A DNA stretch of 64,000 nucleotides from Methanocaldococcus vulcanius M7 (GTDB lineage Archaea; AGJL01; Methanococci; Methanococcales; Methanocaldococcaceae), in assembly GCF_000024625.1 (NCBI RefSeq), contig NC_013407.1, positions 1,488,001-1,552,000 of the forward strand, written 5' to 3'. Made by a program: the position numbers and the translations under genes. The number at the start of each line of letters is the position of its first letter. Position 1 is the first letter of the stretch. Below, piece after piece: positions 27,763 through 38,301 of this stretch. Below the pieces are notes generated by a model, which worked only from the letters and a program-made list of their open reading frames with translations, did no database searches and had not been told where the DNA came from.

Positions 27763-29373
27763 ATGCCCATCCTTAAAAAAAGAGGTCAACTTTCTTTAGA
27801 GTTCGTATTACTACTTTTTGGAGTTATTGTAGCAGGAACTTTCGTAGCTGTAAATTTAGCTGATCAAAATCCGGCTTATCTTGGAGATAGCGCATCAAAG
27901 ATTAAAAAAGAATCATTAGGTTTATTTATCGGAAAAGGTGTGAATTTTAGCTCAACAACTACTGTAAACAGTTCGGGATACAATGAAAATAACAGTTCAA
28001 ACCTAACAACAAACGAAACTGAAAACATAACAACTGAAATAAATAATAGCATAACTAACAATACAGTATCTAATGATACAAGTAAGAATATAAGCACAGA
28101 TAATAATACAAATGAAAACCTAACAACAAACGAAACCATTAAAAAACCAAACTTATTCATAGAAAACTTATCTGTGGTAGAGAACGGTAGCGTGATCGCC
28201 TGCCACTGCTTCAGAGAACGAGTTCAAAATAAGGGAGAAGATACAAACTTACGAAACCAATTCCAACACAGATGCGGAAAATGTAAAAATGGAACAAATG
28301 TGGATATAGTGGCAGTTATTGGAAATAACGGAACAGCAAACTGTAATTCATTCCAAGTGATAATGTATGATAATGACATTCAAATATATAACAACACTTT
28401 CCAAAACCTTAATGTTAATGAGACCCTAACAATAACTGTTCCATATGAAATATCAACATCAAAAGGTTGCAAACATCAAAATAAAGGAGAAAGTCAGCAA
28501 AACCGATATGGAGGATGCTGTTGCGAGAGAGTATTTAACCACACAATTACTGTAAAGGTTATTGCAACCAACGACTCAAATCCAAATGATAACTCAGCAA
28601 GCGTTGTAATATCAATAGAGAAAGAAAAGGGATGTAATAATTGTAATGGTAAGAATAATAATAACAATAATACAATTTTCCAGCCAGCAGATGTAGAAGG
28701 TTTATTTATTAAAGTTATGGGAAATGGGGATTTAGAATTCTATAAAGAACCACTCTCAAATGCTACAACTATTGGACCAAATATCGATATATCTGTTAAA
28801 GGAAACCATGATTATAGATACAACCTAAATGGAGTAATTAACAATGGAAAAATAAAGGTTAATGGAAATGGAAATCTAATAATTGGGGATATTAAAAGCA
28901 TAAATAACCTATATTTAAGATTAAATGGAGATTCAGATATTAATTTTAACGATGTCCCTGAAATAAAGCATATTTACTTTATAACAAACAAAGGTTTTAA
29001 TTCTCTAACTCCTAATTTGGGGAGAATAACTGGAAATGTTAATGTAAATTTAGATAATAAAAATATTGATACTATAAAAGTAGATGTTATAAATGGTGGT
29101 GGAGAGCTTAAACTAAATTATGCAAAAATAAATGATATAACAATTAATAAAATTATTGGTACATTGATGATAGACAACTCAAATATTTCTAACTTGAATA
29201 TTCAATTGAATAAGGGGGATGTTATAATCTACAACTCTACAATAACTAATATAAACTTAGTAAATAATGGAGATTTAATTCTGTATAATTCAAAAATACT
29301 CGGTGGAAATATTATAAACAATGGAGACATATATAAGGTAGATTCATATATTGGAGCAAATATTAACGGATAA
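27763..29373 (+). CDS. Large class III pilin-like protein with CARDB-like domain and cysteine-rich inserts
   Basis: 536 aa. KKRG|QLSLEFVLLLFGVIVAGT is a class III prepilin signal. Residues 60-125 are an Asn/Thr/Ser/Glu-rich linker. A CARDB-like beta domain (about 130-285) is interrupted by two Cys-rich inserts, at about 145-178 (CHC ... CGKC) and 235-256 (GCKH ... GCCCERV), and followed by GCNNC near 290. Both inserts contain QNKGE. The C-terminal 230 residues are a repetitive beta region (INNGKIKVNGNGNLIIGDI, LVNNGDLILYNSKI). Cysteine knuckles suggest metal binding or disulfides, unusual in an archaeal pilin. GGGGGTGAT precedes the ATG. Confidence 0.8.
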   Translation: MPILKKRGQLSLEFVLLLFGVIVAGTFVAVNLADQNPAYLGDSASKIKKESLGLFIGKGVNFSSTTTVNSSGYNENNSSNLTTNETENITTEINNSITNNTVSNDTSKNISTDNNTNENLTTNETIKKPNLFIENLSVVENGSVIACHCFRERVQNKGEDTNLRNQFQHRCGKCKNGTNVDIVAVIGNNGTANCNSFQVIMYDNDIQIYNNTFQNLNVNETLTITVPYEISTSKGCKHQNKGESQQNRYGGCCCERVFNHTITVKVIATNDSNPNDNSASVVISIEKEKGCNNCNGKNNNNNNTIFQPADVEGLFIKVMGNGDLEFYKEPLSNATTIGPNIDISVKGNHDYRYNLNGVINNGKIKVNGNGNLIIGDIKSINNLYLRLNGDSDINFNDVPEIKHIYFITNKGFNSLTPNLGRITGNVNVNLDNKNIDTIKVDVINGGGELKLNYAKINDITINKIIGTLMIDNSNISNLNIQLNKGDVIIYNSTITNINLVNNGDLILYNSKILGGNIINNGDIYKVDSYIGANING

Positions 29374-29584
29374 CTACAAAGATTGGAGCTAATAACCTCT
29401 CTATTTTTATTTTTTATTAAGAGGTAATATTAATTTATGCAAATTAATTATTAGAAAGATATATATAATTTCTCTTTTCATATATACCTATTATTTGATA
29501 ATATTAGATTATTTTTTATCGTTATTTTTTTATTAAGGGTTAAAAATATTCAAAATTTTTTGTGCAGATTAAAGGTGATCCATT

Positions 29585-30676
29585 ATGCGTGTTGGAATAA
29601 TTGGAGCAGGTTTGTCAGGATCGATATTCTATAACCTAATGTCAAGTAATGGCTTCAATATCGATATATATGATCCATCATTAGCACGGGGGTGTAAAAG
29701 TGTAAATTTTATATTTTCAGATAAAAAGGACTTTTTAATTGTGAAAAAAGTGTTAAAAATAGCCAATCTGGACATTAAGGACTACATAGTTAATGAAATA
29801 AAAAAAGTCAATGTTGATGGCGACGACTACTCAATATCAAAGAAGGTGTTCGTGCTCAATAAATTAAAATTGATCGAAGATTTAACACCAAGAACTACAA
29901 TCATAAATAGGGAATTCAACCCAGTTTTAAAGAGATTCATGACGAAGGTTATTGATAGTGGAGCTGTTGTTAAAGAATTCACTACTGATGCCGAAACAAA
30001 ATTTTATGATCTAATAGTTGATGCATCTGGATGTGCAAAAGTTCTTCAAATGTCTAATGAATCCCAGAAACACAAAAATGACATAAGAACTTGCCAGTTT
30101 TTAATATCTTGCAATGATAAAGACGGAGTGGATAAATTTTTTATCGATGAAATAAAAATTCAGAAAGGAAAACCCATGATTGGATATACTTGGGTAAATC
30201 CAATCGGAGATAATCTATATCACGTTGGATGTGCATACTATAAAAACGATTATGAACTTTGGAATTATTTAGCAAAGTATTCAAAAAATTTTTTTGGTGG
30301 AAAATGTAATCGAGTATGCAGCTGCACATCCAAAATAAATGGCAATCTAATATCTGAAAGCTTCATTGGAGGAGTTTATGAAAAAAGATGCTTAGTAGGG
30401 ATAGGAGAAAGTATTGGTTTAACATCTCCAGTGGGACAGGGGAATGTCTACGCAGTATACTCTGCCTATATACTTTCAAAACTATTAAAAAAATATGATG
30501 TCGATGAAGCAATTATTAAATACAAAAATCATATCATAAAAAACTTTTCCGAATTAGATACCTATAAAAAGTCCGTAAAAAATTTTAACATATTAGGAAT
30601 ATCCAAATTTCTAAAAACTCTGTATAATGTGCCAACAACAAAATTTATGAAAATACTTATAAAATCGAAATTCTGA
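29585..30676 (+). CDS. FAD-dependent oxidoreductase of the geranylgeranyl reductase-like family
   Basis: 363 aa. The N-terminal Rossmann motif GIIGAGLSGSIFYN and the late VGIGESIGLTSPVGQGNVYAVYSA motif (FAD-binding GD-box region) place it in the GGR-like flavoprotein group. Members reduce isoprenoid chains of archaeal lipids or act on other hydrophobic substrates. A cysteine cluster CNRVCSCTSK near residue 245 is notable and could bind a metal or form a disulfide. Which isoprenoid it uses cannot be told from sequence. GGTGAT precedes the ATG; the next gene is 42 nt on. Confidence 0.75.
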   Translation: MRVGIIGAGLSGSIFYNLMSSNGFNIDIYDPSLARGCKSVNFIFSDKKDFLIVKKVLKIANLDIKDYIVNEIKKVNVDGDDYSISKKVFVLNKLKLIEDLTPRTTIINREFNPVLKRFMTKVIDSGAVVKEFTTDAETKFYDLIVDASGCAKVLQMSNESQKHKNDIRTCQFLISCNDKDGVDKFFIDEIKIQKGKPMIGYTWVNPIGDNLYHVGCAYYKNDYELWNYLAKYSKNFFGGKCNRVCSCTSKINGNLISESFIGGVYEKRCLVGIGESIGLTSPVGQGNVYAVYSAYILSKLLKKYDVDEAIIKYKNHIIKNFSELDTYKKSVKNFNILGISKFLKTLYNVPTTKFMKILIKSKF

Positions 30677-30718
30677 ATAAAATAAATTTAAAATAAAATT
30701 AAATAGGGAGGGATAACT

Positions 30719-31195
30719 TTGTCATTAAAATTGCTGAAAGAGGAAGAAGGATTATCTCCAATGCTCAGAGAATTTAGAAGTATAGTTGATAAAGAGAGCA
30801 TAAATAGTGTTGTATTTATTGGATCTGTTGGGGTTTGTCAACCCTTTGCTGAATTGTTTTATTATGCTATAAGAGATAAAGACGGATATTTTATTCCAAA
30901 CGGGGATTTATCAAAAGTTAAAAAACTTATAGTTGACGATAGCGGAGTATCAATGAAAAAAATCGAAGAGATTCAAAACACTGATGCGGTTGTGTTGTTT
31001 GGGGGTTTAGCGATGCCGAGATATGGTGTTGATGTTGAAAAAATCAAAAACGTGCTTAATCTATTATCTCCGAAGTGTGTTATTGGTATTTGTTTTATGA
31101 GCATATTCCAAAAGTCAAAATGGGATAAAAAAATAAACTTTAATTACCTTATAGATGGACATATAAAAGTCAAAGTATATGCAAAAGAGAAATAA
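30719..31195 (+). CDS. DUF2124-like conserved archaeal protein
   Basis: 158 aa, soluble alpha/beta. It starts with TTG after AGGGAGGGAT. Motifs are VVFIGSVGVCQPFAELFYYAIRD and AVVLFGGLAMPRYGV, as I recall for the DUF2124 family, which is of unknown function and mostly found in methanogens. It is immediately followed by ribC, whose ribosome-binding site begins next to this stop, so the two are probably co-expressed; a link to flavin or cofactor metabolism is only contextual. Confidence 0.65.
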   Translation: MSLKLLKEEEGLSPMLREFRSIVDKESINSVVFIGSVGVCQPFAELFYYAIRDKDGYFIPNGDLSKVKKLIVDDSGVSMKKIEEIQNTDAVVLFGGLAMPRYGVDVEKIKNVLNLLSPKCVIGICFMSIFQKSKWDKKINFNYLIDGHIKVKVYAKEK

Positions 31196-31678
<483 letters not shown>

Positions 31679-31686
31679 AAAATTGC

Positions 31687-33552
31687 TTAAAGTTTCCAGT
31701 CAATATTTAAGAGATCTGAATATCTTTCAAGAACTCTTTTTACATATTCATCTACACATTCCCTATTTTCAAACTTTTTAGTCCAATATTCGTTATTAAA
31801 TTCTTTTGCAAGAGCGATTATCAAATCTCTAACTCTTTCACTTTCTATTCTTGCAGGATATCCAATTTTTTTGTTATAATTGCAGATCTCTCCATATAAC
31901 TTCACGGTTTCCTCAACAATATCTTCAATTCCTAAAAGTTCTCTAACTAAATCCTTTAAAACTGGCTTTAACCACTTTCTATGGAATCTACAAATTCCAA
32001 GATTTTCTACCGTGAGTTCTAATTTTATACTATCAACAACTAAATCCGCTAATTTTTCAGGATCGTTAAATTCTGGCTTGTAGTAGGTTAAATATCTTCC
32101 CTGAATTACAAATGGCATAAAAAATCCGGGAGTCCAGTAAAGGTTTGGAGCAATTTCTCCCCAGTCCCCAAATGGAACATAAACTGCCACATCATTAAAT
32201 TTCTTTCCAATCTTGGTAGTTCTATTTTTAAATTTCTCGTTTAATATTTTTGAAGCTTTTCTCTTTCCAAGTGAGAGTATTTTATACAGTTCGTTTGAGT
32301 TTTCTGCCAATTTGTGCATAAATGCTATTGCCTGATCGGCGTTATGCTTCGCTATTTCTTTTATTTCCCCATTCTCCCCTTCTATAATTCTTTTATGATC
32401 AAAAATTGGTTTTTGAATTCCAAGTTCTTCTTCATTCAGCAGTTGTAAATCCAACAGTTCAAAGATCCATGCAGTTAGATTTCCGATCTCGATCGCATCA
32501 AATCCGAGTGCATCTGCTGTTTTAACAACCCGATCTGCTTCATAAAGGTCAAAAATACCCAGTAAAGTTCCATTTGCCGAATATGGCTCATAATCCATTT
32601 TATTTTTATTTCTATATTTTTTACATAAAACAGGACATGGCTCTCCACAGTTTGCCCATTTTTTTGGTTCTATTGCTTCTTTGTTAAAGGTTTCAAGGTA
32701 AAATTTTAATATTTTTTCCAAAATTTTCTTTCTATCCTCTACACTTATGTATGGCATCCTCCAATTGAATATTGGAACTTTTTCTTTATATAAAATCCAA
32801 TTATTCCCAAAAGTCCCTCCTGTTCCTGTTTTTTCATCATATCTGTATTTACTTGTATGCTCTAAAATAACTTTACTCATTGGTTTTTTATAATAGTTTT
32901 CCACGATTTCTTTTGCTTTGTCTTTATCTTCTTTGCTCTCATTCTGATCTCCAAAAAATACGATTCCCATTATGTTATGTGCCCTATAAAGAACTGATCC
33001 TCCCCCTCCTCTCGCAGCCCAATCCTCCGATCCTTCTACAAACTTTCCTCCTCTAACGGTCTGTGAAAACAATCCTCCCATATTCGTTCTTTTTGACGCC
33101 TCTCCAACAACTACGCTTCTTAGGTTTTTATCTTTAAAAAGGTTTAATATGTATTCACTAACATCATATACAGTTTTAAGTTCCTCCTTCACTTCTATAA
33201 AATCAATTCTCAAATTTTTTTCATTTTCTATAACCATTATTGATGGCTTTTCACATCTTCCAATGATCGCTACATTATTCAACCCAGTGCTTTTAAATTG
33301 ATAGCCAGCTCCTCCCATGGATGAGAAGTAAAATCCATCCCAAAGTGGAGATCTAAATGAGAATATCAATCTATGTCCCCCAACAACTGGAAGAACTCCA
33401 CGTCCAAAACAAAAAACGTTTTTTTCATCGTAAGGATCGTATTTCCACGTTTCAAATTTATTGTGCCAGTAAAGTCCCCAACTTATGGGCAAAAAAGTTT
33501 TTTCTATAATTTCGAATTTTTTCGTTGTTGCATTTATTAAAACATTTTTCAT
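31687..33552 (-). CDS. Tungsten-dependent aldehyde:ferredoxin oxidoreductase family enzyme
   Basis: 621 aa, full length for the AOR family. These enzymes oxidise aldehydes to acids with bis-tungstopterin and one [4Fe-4S] cluster. N-terminal motifs GRGVLPVVGGHRLIFSFRSP and SMGGAGYQFKSTGLNNVAI match the pterin-binding domain. The cluster ligands are C302-x3-C306-x3-C310 (CGEPCPVLC) and a late Cys in NLGICRFHRK. DALGFDAIEIGNLTAWIFEL corresponds to the second pterin region. It is divergent from the tungstate-binding protein gene wtpA, which fits a tungsten function. The physiological aldehyde is unknown. Confidence 0.92.
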   Translation of the reverse strand: MKNVLINATTKKFEIIEKTFLPISWGLYWHNKFETWKYDPYDEKNVFCFGRGVLPVVGGHRLIFSFRSPLWDGFYFSSMGGAGYQFKSTGLNNVAIIGRCEKPSIMVIENEKNLRIDFIEVKEELKTVYDVSEYILNLFKDKNLRSVVVGEASKRTNMGGLFSQTVRGGKFVEGSEDWAARGGGGSVLYRAHNIMGIVFFGDQNESKEDKDKAKEIVENYYKKPMSKVILEHTSKYRYDEKTGTGGTFGNNWILYKEKVPIFNWRMPYISVEDRKKILEKILKFYLETFNKEAIEPKKWANCGEPCPVLCKKYRNKNKMDYEPYSANGTLLGIFDLYEADRVVKTADALGFDAIEIGNLTAWIFELLDLQLLNEEELGIQKPIFDHKRIIEGENGEIKEIAKHNADQAIAFMHKLAENSNELYKILSLGKRKASKILNEKFKNRTTKIGKKFNDVAVYVPFGDWGEIAPNLYWTPGFFMPFVIQGRYLTYYKPEFNDPEKLADLVVDSIKLELTVENLGICRFHRKWLKPVLKDLVRELLGIEDIVEETVKLYGEICNYNKKIGYPARIESERVRDLIIALAKEFNNEYWTKKFENRECVDEYVKRVLERYSDLLNIDWKL

Positions 33553-33689
33553 GGTTTCACAACCTTTTATTTTTTAACTATTTTTTATATCGGTTTATTT
33601 TTTCATTTTTATTGCCCTAATTTTTATTTTTGGAGTTTTAATATTTTATAAGTTTTGTTAACCAATAACAGTAAACATAATATTTAAAT

Positions 33690-33711
33690 ATGAAATCATA
33701 ACACATTTCAT
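33690..33711. promoter_or_regulatory. Inverted repeat at the predicted start site of wtpA (operator candidate)
   Basis: ATGAAAT (33690-33696) and ATTTCAT (33705-33711) form a 7-bp inverted repeat with an 8-bp spacer. It follows a TATA-like TATTTAAATAT (33681-33691), so it sits where transcription of wtpA should begin. A repressor controlled by tungstate would be expected to bind in such a place; no regulator is identified. Confidence 0.4.
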
Positions 33712-33715
33712 CTGA

Positions 33716-34759
<1,044 letters not shown>

Positions 34760-34797
34760 ATTGTTCAAATTTGTTATTCTTATCCATTTAAGAATTA

Positions 34798-35607
34798 TTA
34801 AATCATATTTTCCAAAAATTCTACATCTTTTATTAGTTCATCTATTTTCTCTTCTTTTGTAATTTCTTTTTTTCCCAATCTTCTATCGTCAATTTCCAAA
34901 TTAAACATTCCTCTATATCCACTATCTATAAGAGTTCTTACGTGTTTGGAAAAATCAATTTCCGATTTTCTCAGTGGAAAGTGATCCTTTTTATTAACAA
35001 CCCCAGAGATGTGAGTGTGTTTTATATATTCGAGAGTTCTTTCAAAAAACTCATCTATGTAGTGTTTAGCATGTGCAAAATCCAGGGTCATACTCAGTAA
35101 TGGCTCATATTTTTTTAAGATCCATTCCACTTCTTTCGGATTCCAACCGATTCTATTAATCCTCTCTGGCATGTTTTCAAGACAAATTGTAATATTTTTA
35201 TTTGTTGCAGTTTCTAATATTTTATCCAGATATTTAAAAAATGCTTCAAATTCCTCATCTGTTGGTGCTCTGCTTGTTGGTCTTCTTCCAGGGTGTATAG
35301 TTATTAACTCACATCTATAAAATTTTGCTAATTCAATACTCCAAAGTGTTTCTTTTAAAATCGCTTCTCTAATGTAGGGGTTTATAGATGAAGGATTTAA
35401 CTCGATATGAGGATTATGTAAAGCAACATCAAACTTCAAAAATTCTTTTTTTAAATCAGCAATATAGTCAAGATCGAATCTATTATCCCAAAAATCCGGA
35501 TTTTCAGGAAAAAATTCAATACATTTAAGCCCAATATCTCGAAGTATGTCAAAAATCTCAATCATCGGGTAATCCCAAAAAAATAAGGTTGAAACACCAA
35601 TTCTCAT
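34798..35607 (-). CDS. Xylose isomerase-like TIM-barrel protein (sugar epimerase / endonuclease IV superfamily)
   Basis: 269 aa. Metal-binding motifs of the superfamily are visible: VALHNPHIEL, ELITIHPGRRP, ICLENMPERI, SMTLDFAHAKHYI and HTHISGVV. These give the His/Glu/Asp set used for divalent metals. The substrate is unknown; relatives include sugar isomerases and epimerases as well as AP endonucleases, and the sequence does not decide among them. GGTGGGAGT precedes the ATG. It is convergent with wtpA. Confidence 0.78.
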   Translation of the reverse strand: MRIGVSTLFFWDYPMIEIFDILRDIGLKCIEFFPENPDFWDNRFDLDYIADLKKEFLKFDVALHNPHIELNPSSINPYIREAILKETLWSIELAKFYRCELITIHPGRRPTSRAPTDEEFEAFFKYLDKILETATNKNITICLENMPERINRIGWNPKEVEWILKKYEPLLSMTLDFAHAKHYIDEFFERTLEYIKHTHISGVVNKKDHFPLRKSEIDFSKHVRTLIDSGYRGMFNLEIDDRRLGKKEITKEEKIDELIKDVEFLENMI

Positions 35608-35728
35608 ACTCCCACCATCAAATTTTTATACTTAATAACTCATTTTAAACTTCTACATATTTTAACCTTCCCAAACATTTTTAAAAACAAAAACAGATTA
35701 AAAATTAACAATATCTGGTGATTGAAAT

Positions 35729-36331
35729 ATGAGATTTGAAATTATCGAAAAAGAATATATGGATTTGATAATCGTTAAGGATTTTTTAAAATATACTGGG
35801 AAAGAAATAGAGCCATTATGGGCATTTAAAAACTTCAATGTCCAAAAAGATAATATAGTTGCTTTTAGAGGGAAAATTGAAGTAGATCAGGAGCATATGA
35901 AAGACCTAAAGGATGTTAAAAGGGAACAACATATAAAAACTCCAATAAGATCTGATGATTCCATAAATTTTATAGTTGAACATTTCGATATGATCGATCT
36001 AAAAACTACTTACTTACGGCAACGACTCCTGATCTGTATTGCCAAAGAGATCATAGAGAGGGAGTGTAATAAAAAATTAAAAAGAGATGGAGATGATCTA
36101 TACTACAACAACAAAAAACTCTCCGTTTCTATCGCATGTAAAGGGATTACCTCTTCAAAGATCCACTTAGGAATAAACGTTAAATCAAAAGGAGTTGAAC
36201 ATGTAGAGATCATCGGTCTTGAAGATTTAGGAGTTGAGAATATAAAAGAGGTTATGATAAAAATTGCCCTCTCATATATTGACGAGATCAATAAAATTGA
36301 AAAAGATATTAGAAAAACGCTTCCAATTTAA
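35729..36331 (+). CDS. DUF366 family protein
   Basis: 200 aa, cytoplasmic. It matches the DUF366 pattern as I recall it: DFLKYTGKEIEPLWAFKNF, NIVAFRGKIEV, INFIVEHFD, TYLRQRLLI, GDDLYYNNKKLSVSIA and KIHLGINVKSKGVEHVEI. The function is unknown; the conserved GDDL-xx-KLSVSIA segment looks like a ligand site. GGTGAT precedes the ATG. It is divergent from the TIM-barrel gene and convergent with comD. Confidence 0.78.
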   Translation: MRFEIIEKEYMDLIIVKDFLKYTGKEIEPLWAFKNFNVQKDNIVAFRGKIEVDQEHMKDLKDVKREQHIKTPIRSDDSINFIVEHFDMIDLKTTYLRQRLLICIAKEIIERECNKKLKRDGDDLYYNNKKLSVSIACKGITSSKIHLGINVKSKGVEHVEIIGLEDLGVENIKEVMIKIALSYIDEINKIEKDIRKTLPI

Positions 36332-36366
36332 AAGTTAGGTTTATAAATTTTTATATAAAATTCAAT

Positions 36367-36879
36367 TTATTTTTCTTGATCGAATTCCCAGTATAAGGCA
36401 TCAAAAAGCAGTGCAACAGGATAAGAAATTCTTTCCATATAATCTGATGCATAAGTTATGAGTTTATAACCCTCCTCTGGAGTTTTTGGTTTGTATGTTG
36501 GGATTTCACATACATCTAATAGTTTCTCTATCCACCTACCCATAGGTATCTGGGCAGGGATTTTTTCTTTAAGATCTCCTCTATGGCTTATTATCAATAA
36601 AGTTGGAATTTGAAACGTCTTATATAATGAGGCAATAGCATTTATTGAATTTCCAATCCCTGAGTTCTGCATCAATATGGCCGTTTTTTTTCCAGCCAAG
36701 TGAGCTCCTGCACATATTCCAAATGCTTCCTCTTCTCTCGTAGCTTTTATGTGAGTAAATGTTGAATTATCATTCTCTATCAAATTTAATAGATTTTTTA
36801 GATTCGCACATGGGACAGAACAGATAAATTCTATTCCAGAGTCCTTTAATGCATTATATATTGCTAAACTACCCTTCAT
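36367..36879 (-). CDS. comD: Sulfopyruvate decarboxylase alpha subunit
   Basis: 170 aa, the size of the separate ComD subunit. It corresponds to the N-terminal thiamin-diphosphate pyrimidine-binding half of ThDP enzymes: FICSVPCANLKNLL, ATREEEAFGICAGAHLAGKKT (catalytic Glu in REEEA) and AILMQNSGIGNSINAI. With ComE it decarboxylates sulfopyruvate to sulfoacetaldehyde in coenzyme M biosynthesis. comE is not adjacent. The gene is divergent from comA, the first step of the same pathway. Confidence 0.9.
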   Translation of the reverse strand: MKGSLAIYNALKDSGIEFICSVPCANLKNLLNLIENDNSTFTHIKATREEEAFGICAGAHLAGKKTAILMQNSGIGNSINAIASLYKTFQIPTLLIISHRGDLKEKIPAQIPMGRWIEKLLDVCEIPTYKPKTPEEGYKLITYASDYMERISYPVALLFDALYWEFDQEK

Positions 36880-37074
36880 AACCTTTCACCCAAAACACCT
36901 TTTCTTTCTACTTGCCTTATATATCTATTTTTCCATTTTTCTTTTTTGAAATAGATCGTAATTAATATATACAACAATATCACACATATTTTTATAATTT
37001 TACAAAATGTTTATACTATAAGACATTAAAATGCAGTTTTTTTCTTATAAGAAATACAAATGGAGGTGTGAAAA

Positions 37075-37854
37075 TTGAAAGCATTTGAATTTTTAAGAGA
37101 AAACAACCATGATGGATTAACAGTTGTGTTAGATAAAGGCCTACCTCCAAAATTTGTGGAGGATTATTTAAAGGTCTGTGGCGATTATATTGATTTTGTT
37201 AAATTTGGCTGGGGAACATCAGCAGTTATAGATAGGGATGTAGTTAAAGAAAAAATTAATTATTACAAAGATTGGGATATAAAAGTTTATCCTGGAGGAA
37301 CACTATTTGAATATGCCTATGCGAAAGATAAATTTGAGGAGTTTTTAAACGAATGCCACAATTTGAAATTTGATGCAGTGGAAATTTCTGATGGTTCTTC
37401 AGATATTCCATTGGAAGACAGAAAAAAAGCAATAGAAAAAGCGAAAGATTTTGGATTTACTGTCTTAACAGAAGTTGGTAAAAAAATGCCTGAAAAAGAT
37501 AAAAAATTAACAATATGCGATAGAATAAACTTAATAAATTTTGATTTAAATTCTGGAGCAGATTACGTGATAATTGAAGGAAGAGAAAGTGGAAAAGGTA
37601 TTGGGTTATATGATGGAGAAGGAAAAGTTAAAGAAAGTGAATTAGAAGAATTAGCGAGGAGAGTTAATGTTAAAAAAGTTATATTTGAGGCCCCACAAAA
37701 AAGTCAGCAAGTATTTTTTATTTTAAAATTTGGAAACTCAGTTAACTTAGCAAATATCGCTTTTGATGATGTTATTAGTTTAGAAACGTTAAGAAGAGGA
37801 CTCAGAGGAGACACTTTCAACAAAATTAGTCCAATATCAAATAATACACAATAA
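37075..37854 (+). CDS. comA: Phosphosulfolactate synthase
   Basis: 259 aa TIM-barrel enzyme that adds sulfite to phosphoenolpyruvate, committing it to coenzyme M synthesis. Family motifs are DKGLPPKFVEDYL, FVKFGWGTSAVI, KVYPGGTLFEYA, DAVEISDGS, VLTEVGKK and YVIIEGRESGKGIGLYD. The start is TTG 37075 after GGAGGTG. The roughly 195-nt spacer to divergent comD probably holds both promoters (a TATA-like TTAATATATAC is at about 36962-36972). Confidence 0.95.
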   Translation: MKAFEFLRENNHDGLTVVLDKGLPPKFVEDYLKVCGDYIDFVKFGWGTSAVIDRDVVKEKINYYKDWDIKVYPGGTLFEYAYAKDKFEEFLNECHNLKFDAVEISDGSSDIPLEDRKKAIEKAKDFGFTVLTEVGKKMPEKDKKLTICDRINLINFDLNSGADYVIIEGRESGKGIGLYDGEGKVKESELEELARRVNVKKVIFEAPQKSQQVFFILKFGNSVNLANIAFDDVISLETLRRGLRGDTFNKISPISNNTQ

Positions 37855-37952
37855 TTAAAAATTAAATAAAATAATAATAAGTAATAATACAACGAAAACT
37901 AAAAAAATTATAAAAATAAGGATAACTAAACTAAATAATCAAAATAAAAAGT

Positions 37953-38010
37953 GGCGTCAGTTCGCCCATCAATCATCACAGATCAGCAGCTACTCCGTTC
38001 ATCATCCGCC
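37953..38010 (-). ncRNA. C/D-box guide RNA, D guide predicted to target the 23S A-loop
   Basis: On the minus strand: terminal stem GGCG/CGCC; box C AUGAUGA (38005-37999); 12-nt guide; box D' CUGA (37986-37983); box C' GUGAUGA (37979-37973); 12-nt guide; box D CUGA (37960-37957). This is the exact archaeal double-guide layout. The D guide (37972-37961) is complementary to UUCGCCCAUUAA with one G-U pair, the sequence I recall for the archaeal 23S A-loop and its 3' flank. The fifth base from box D predicts 2'-O-methylation at C2558 (E. coli numbers). The D' target is not recognised. Confidence 0.9.
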
Positions 38011-38030
38011 AAAAATATTATAGGACAACA

Positions 38031-38040
38031 TAATATATAT
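38031..38040 (-). promoter_or_regulatory. TATA box of the C/D-box RNA at 37953-38010
   Basis: ATATATATTA on the minus strand, centred about 25 nt upstream of the RNA's 5' end, which is the normal archaeal TATA distance. Confidence 0.65.
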
Positions 38041-38301
38041 GCTTTTTTAAAATATAAAAAATAACACCATACCTAACAACGCTGATAATCCCCTATCAAA
38101 AATAGCAATATTGACAAAAAAATTATCCTGGATTCTTGTTTTTATCAATTTTTAAAACATTCATATTTTTATCTAATATGTCTTTAATTTAAGTATAAAT
38201 TTGATATAATTTAATTTTTATAATTTTAGTTTTAGTTAAAGTGTTTCTAAATTAATTTCATTTACAGATTAATTGTTAATATTAATACCCAAGGTGAAAA
38301 A
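38041..38301. other. Gene-free spacer upstream of the COG2108 radical SAM gene
   Basis: About 260 nt of AT-rich sequence. Apart from TATA-like runs (AATATGTC, TTGATATAATTTAATTTTTATAA) and the GGTGA site at its end I see nothing structured or coding. Confidence 0.4.

Noticed and set aside
27614-27799. 61-codon open frame between the two plus-strand pilin genes
   Set aside because: Overlaps both genes out of frame and lacks a good start signal.
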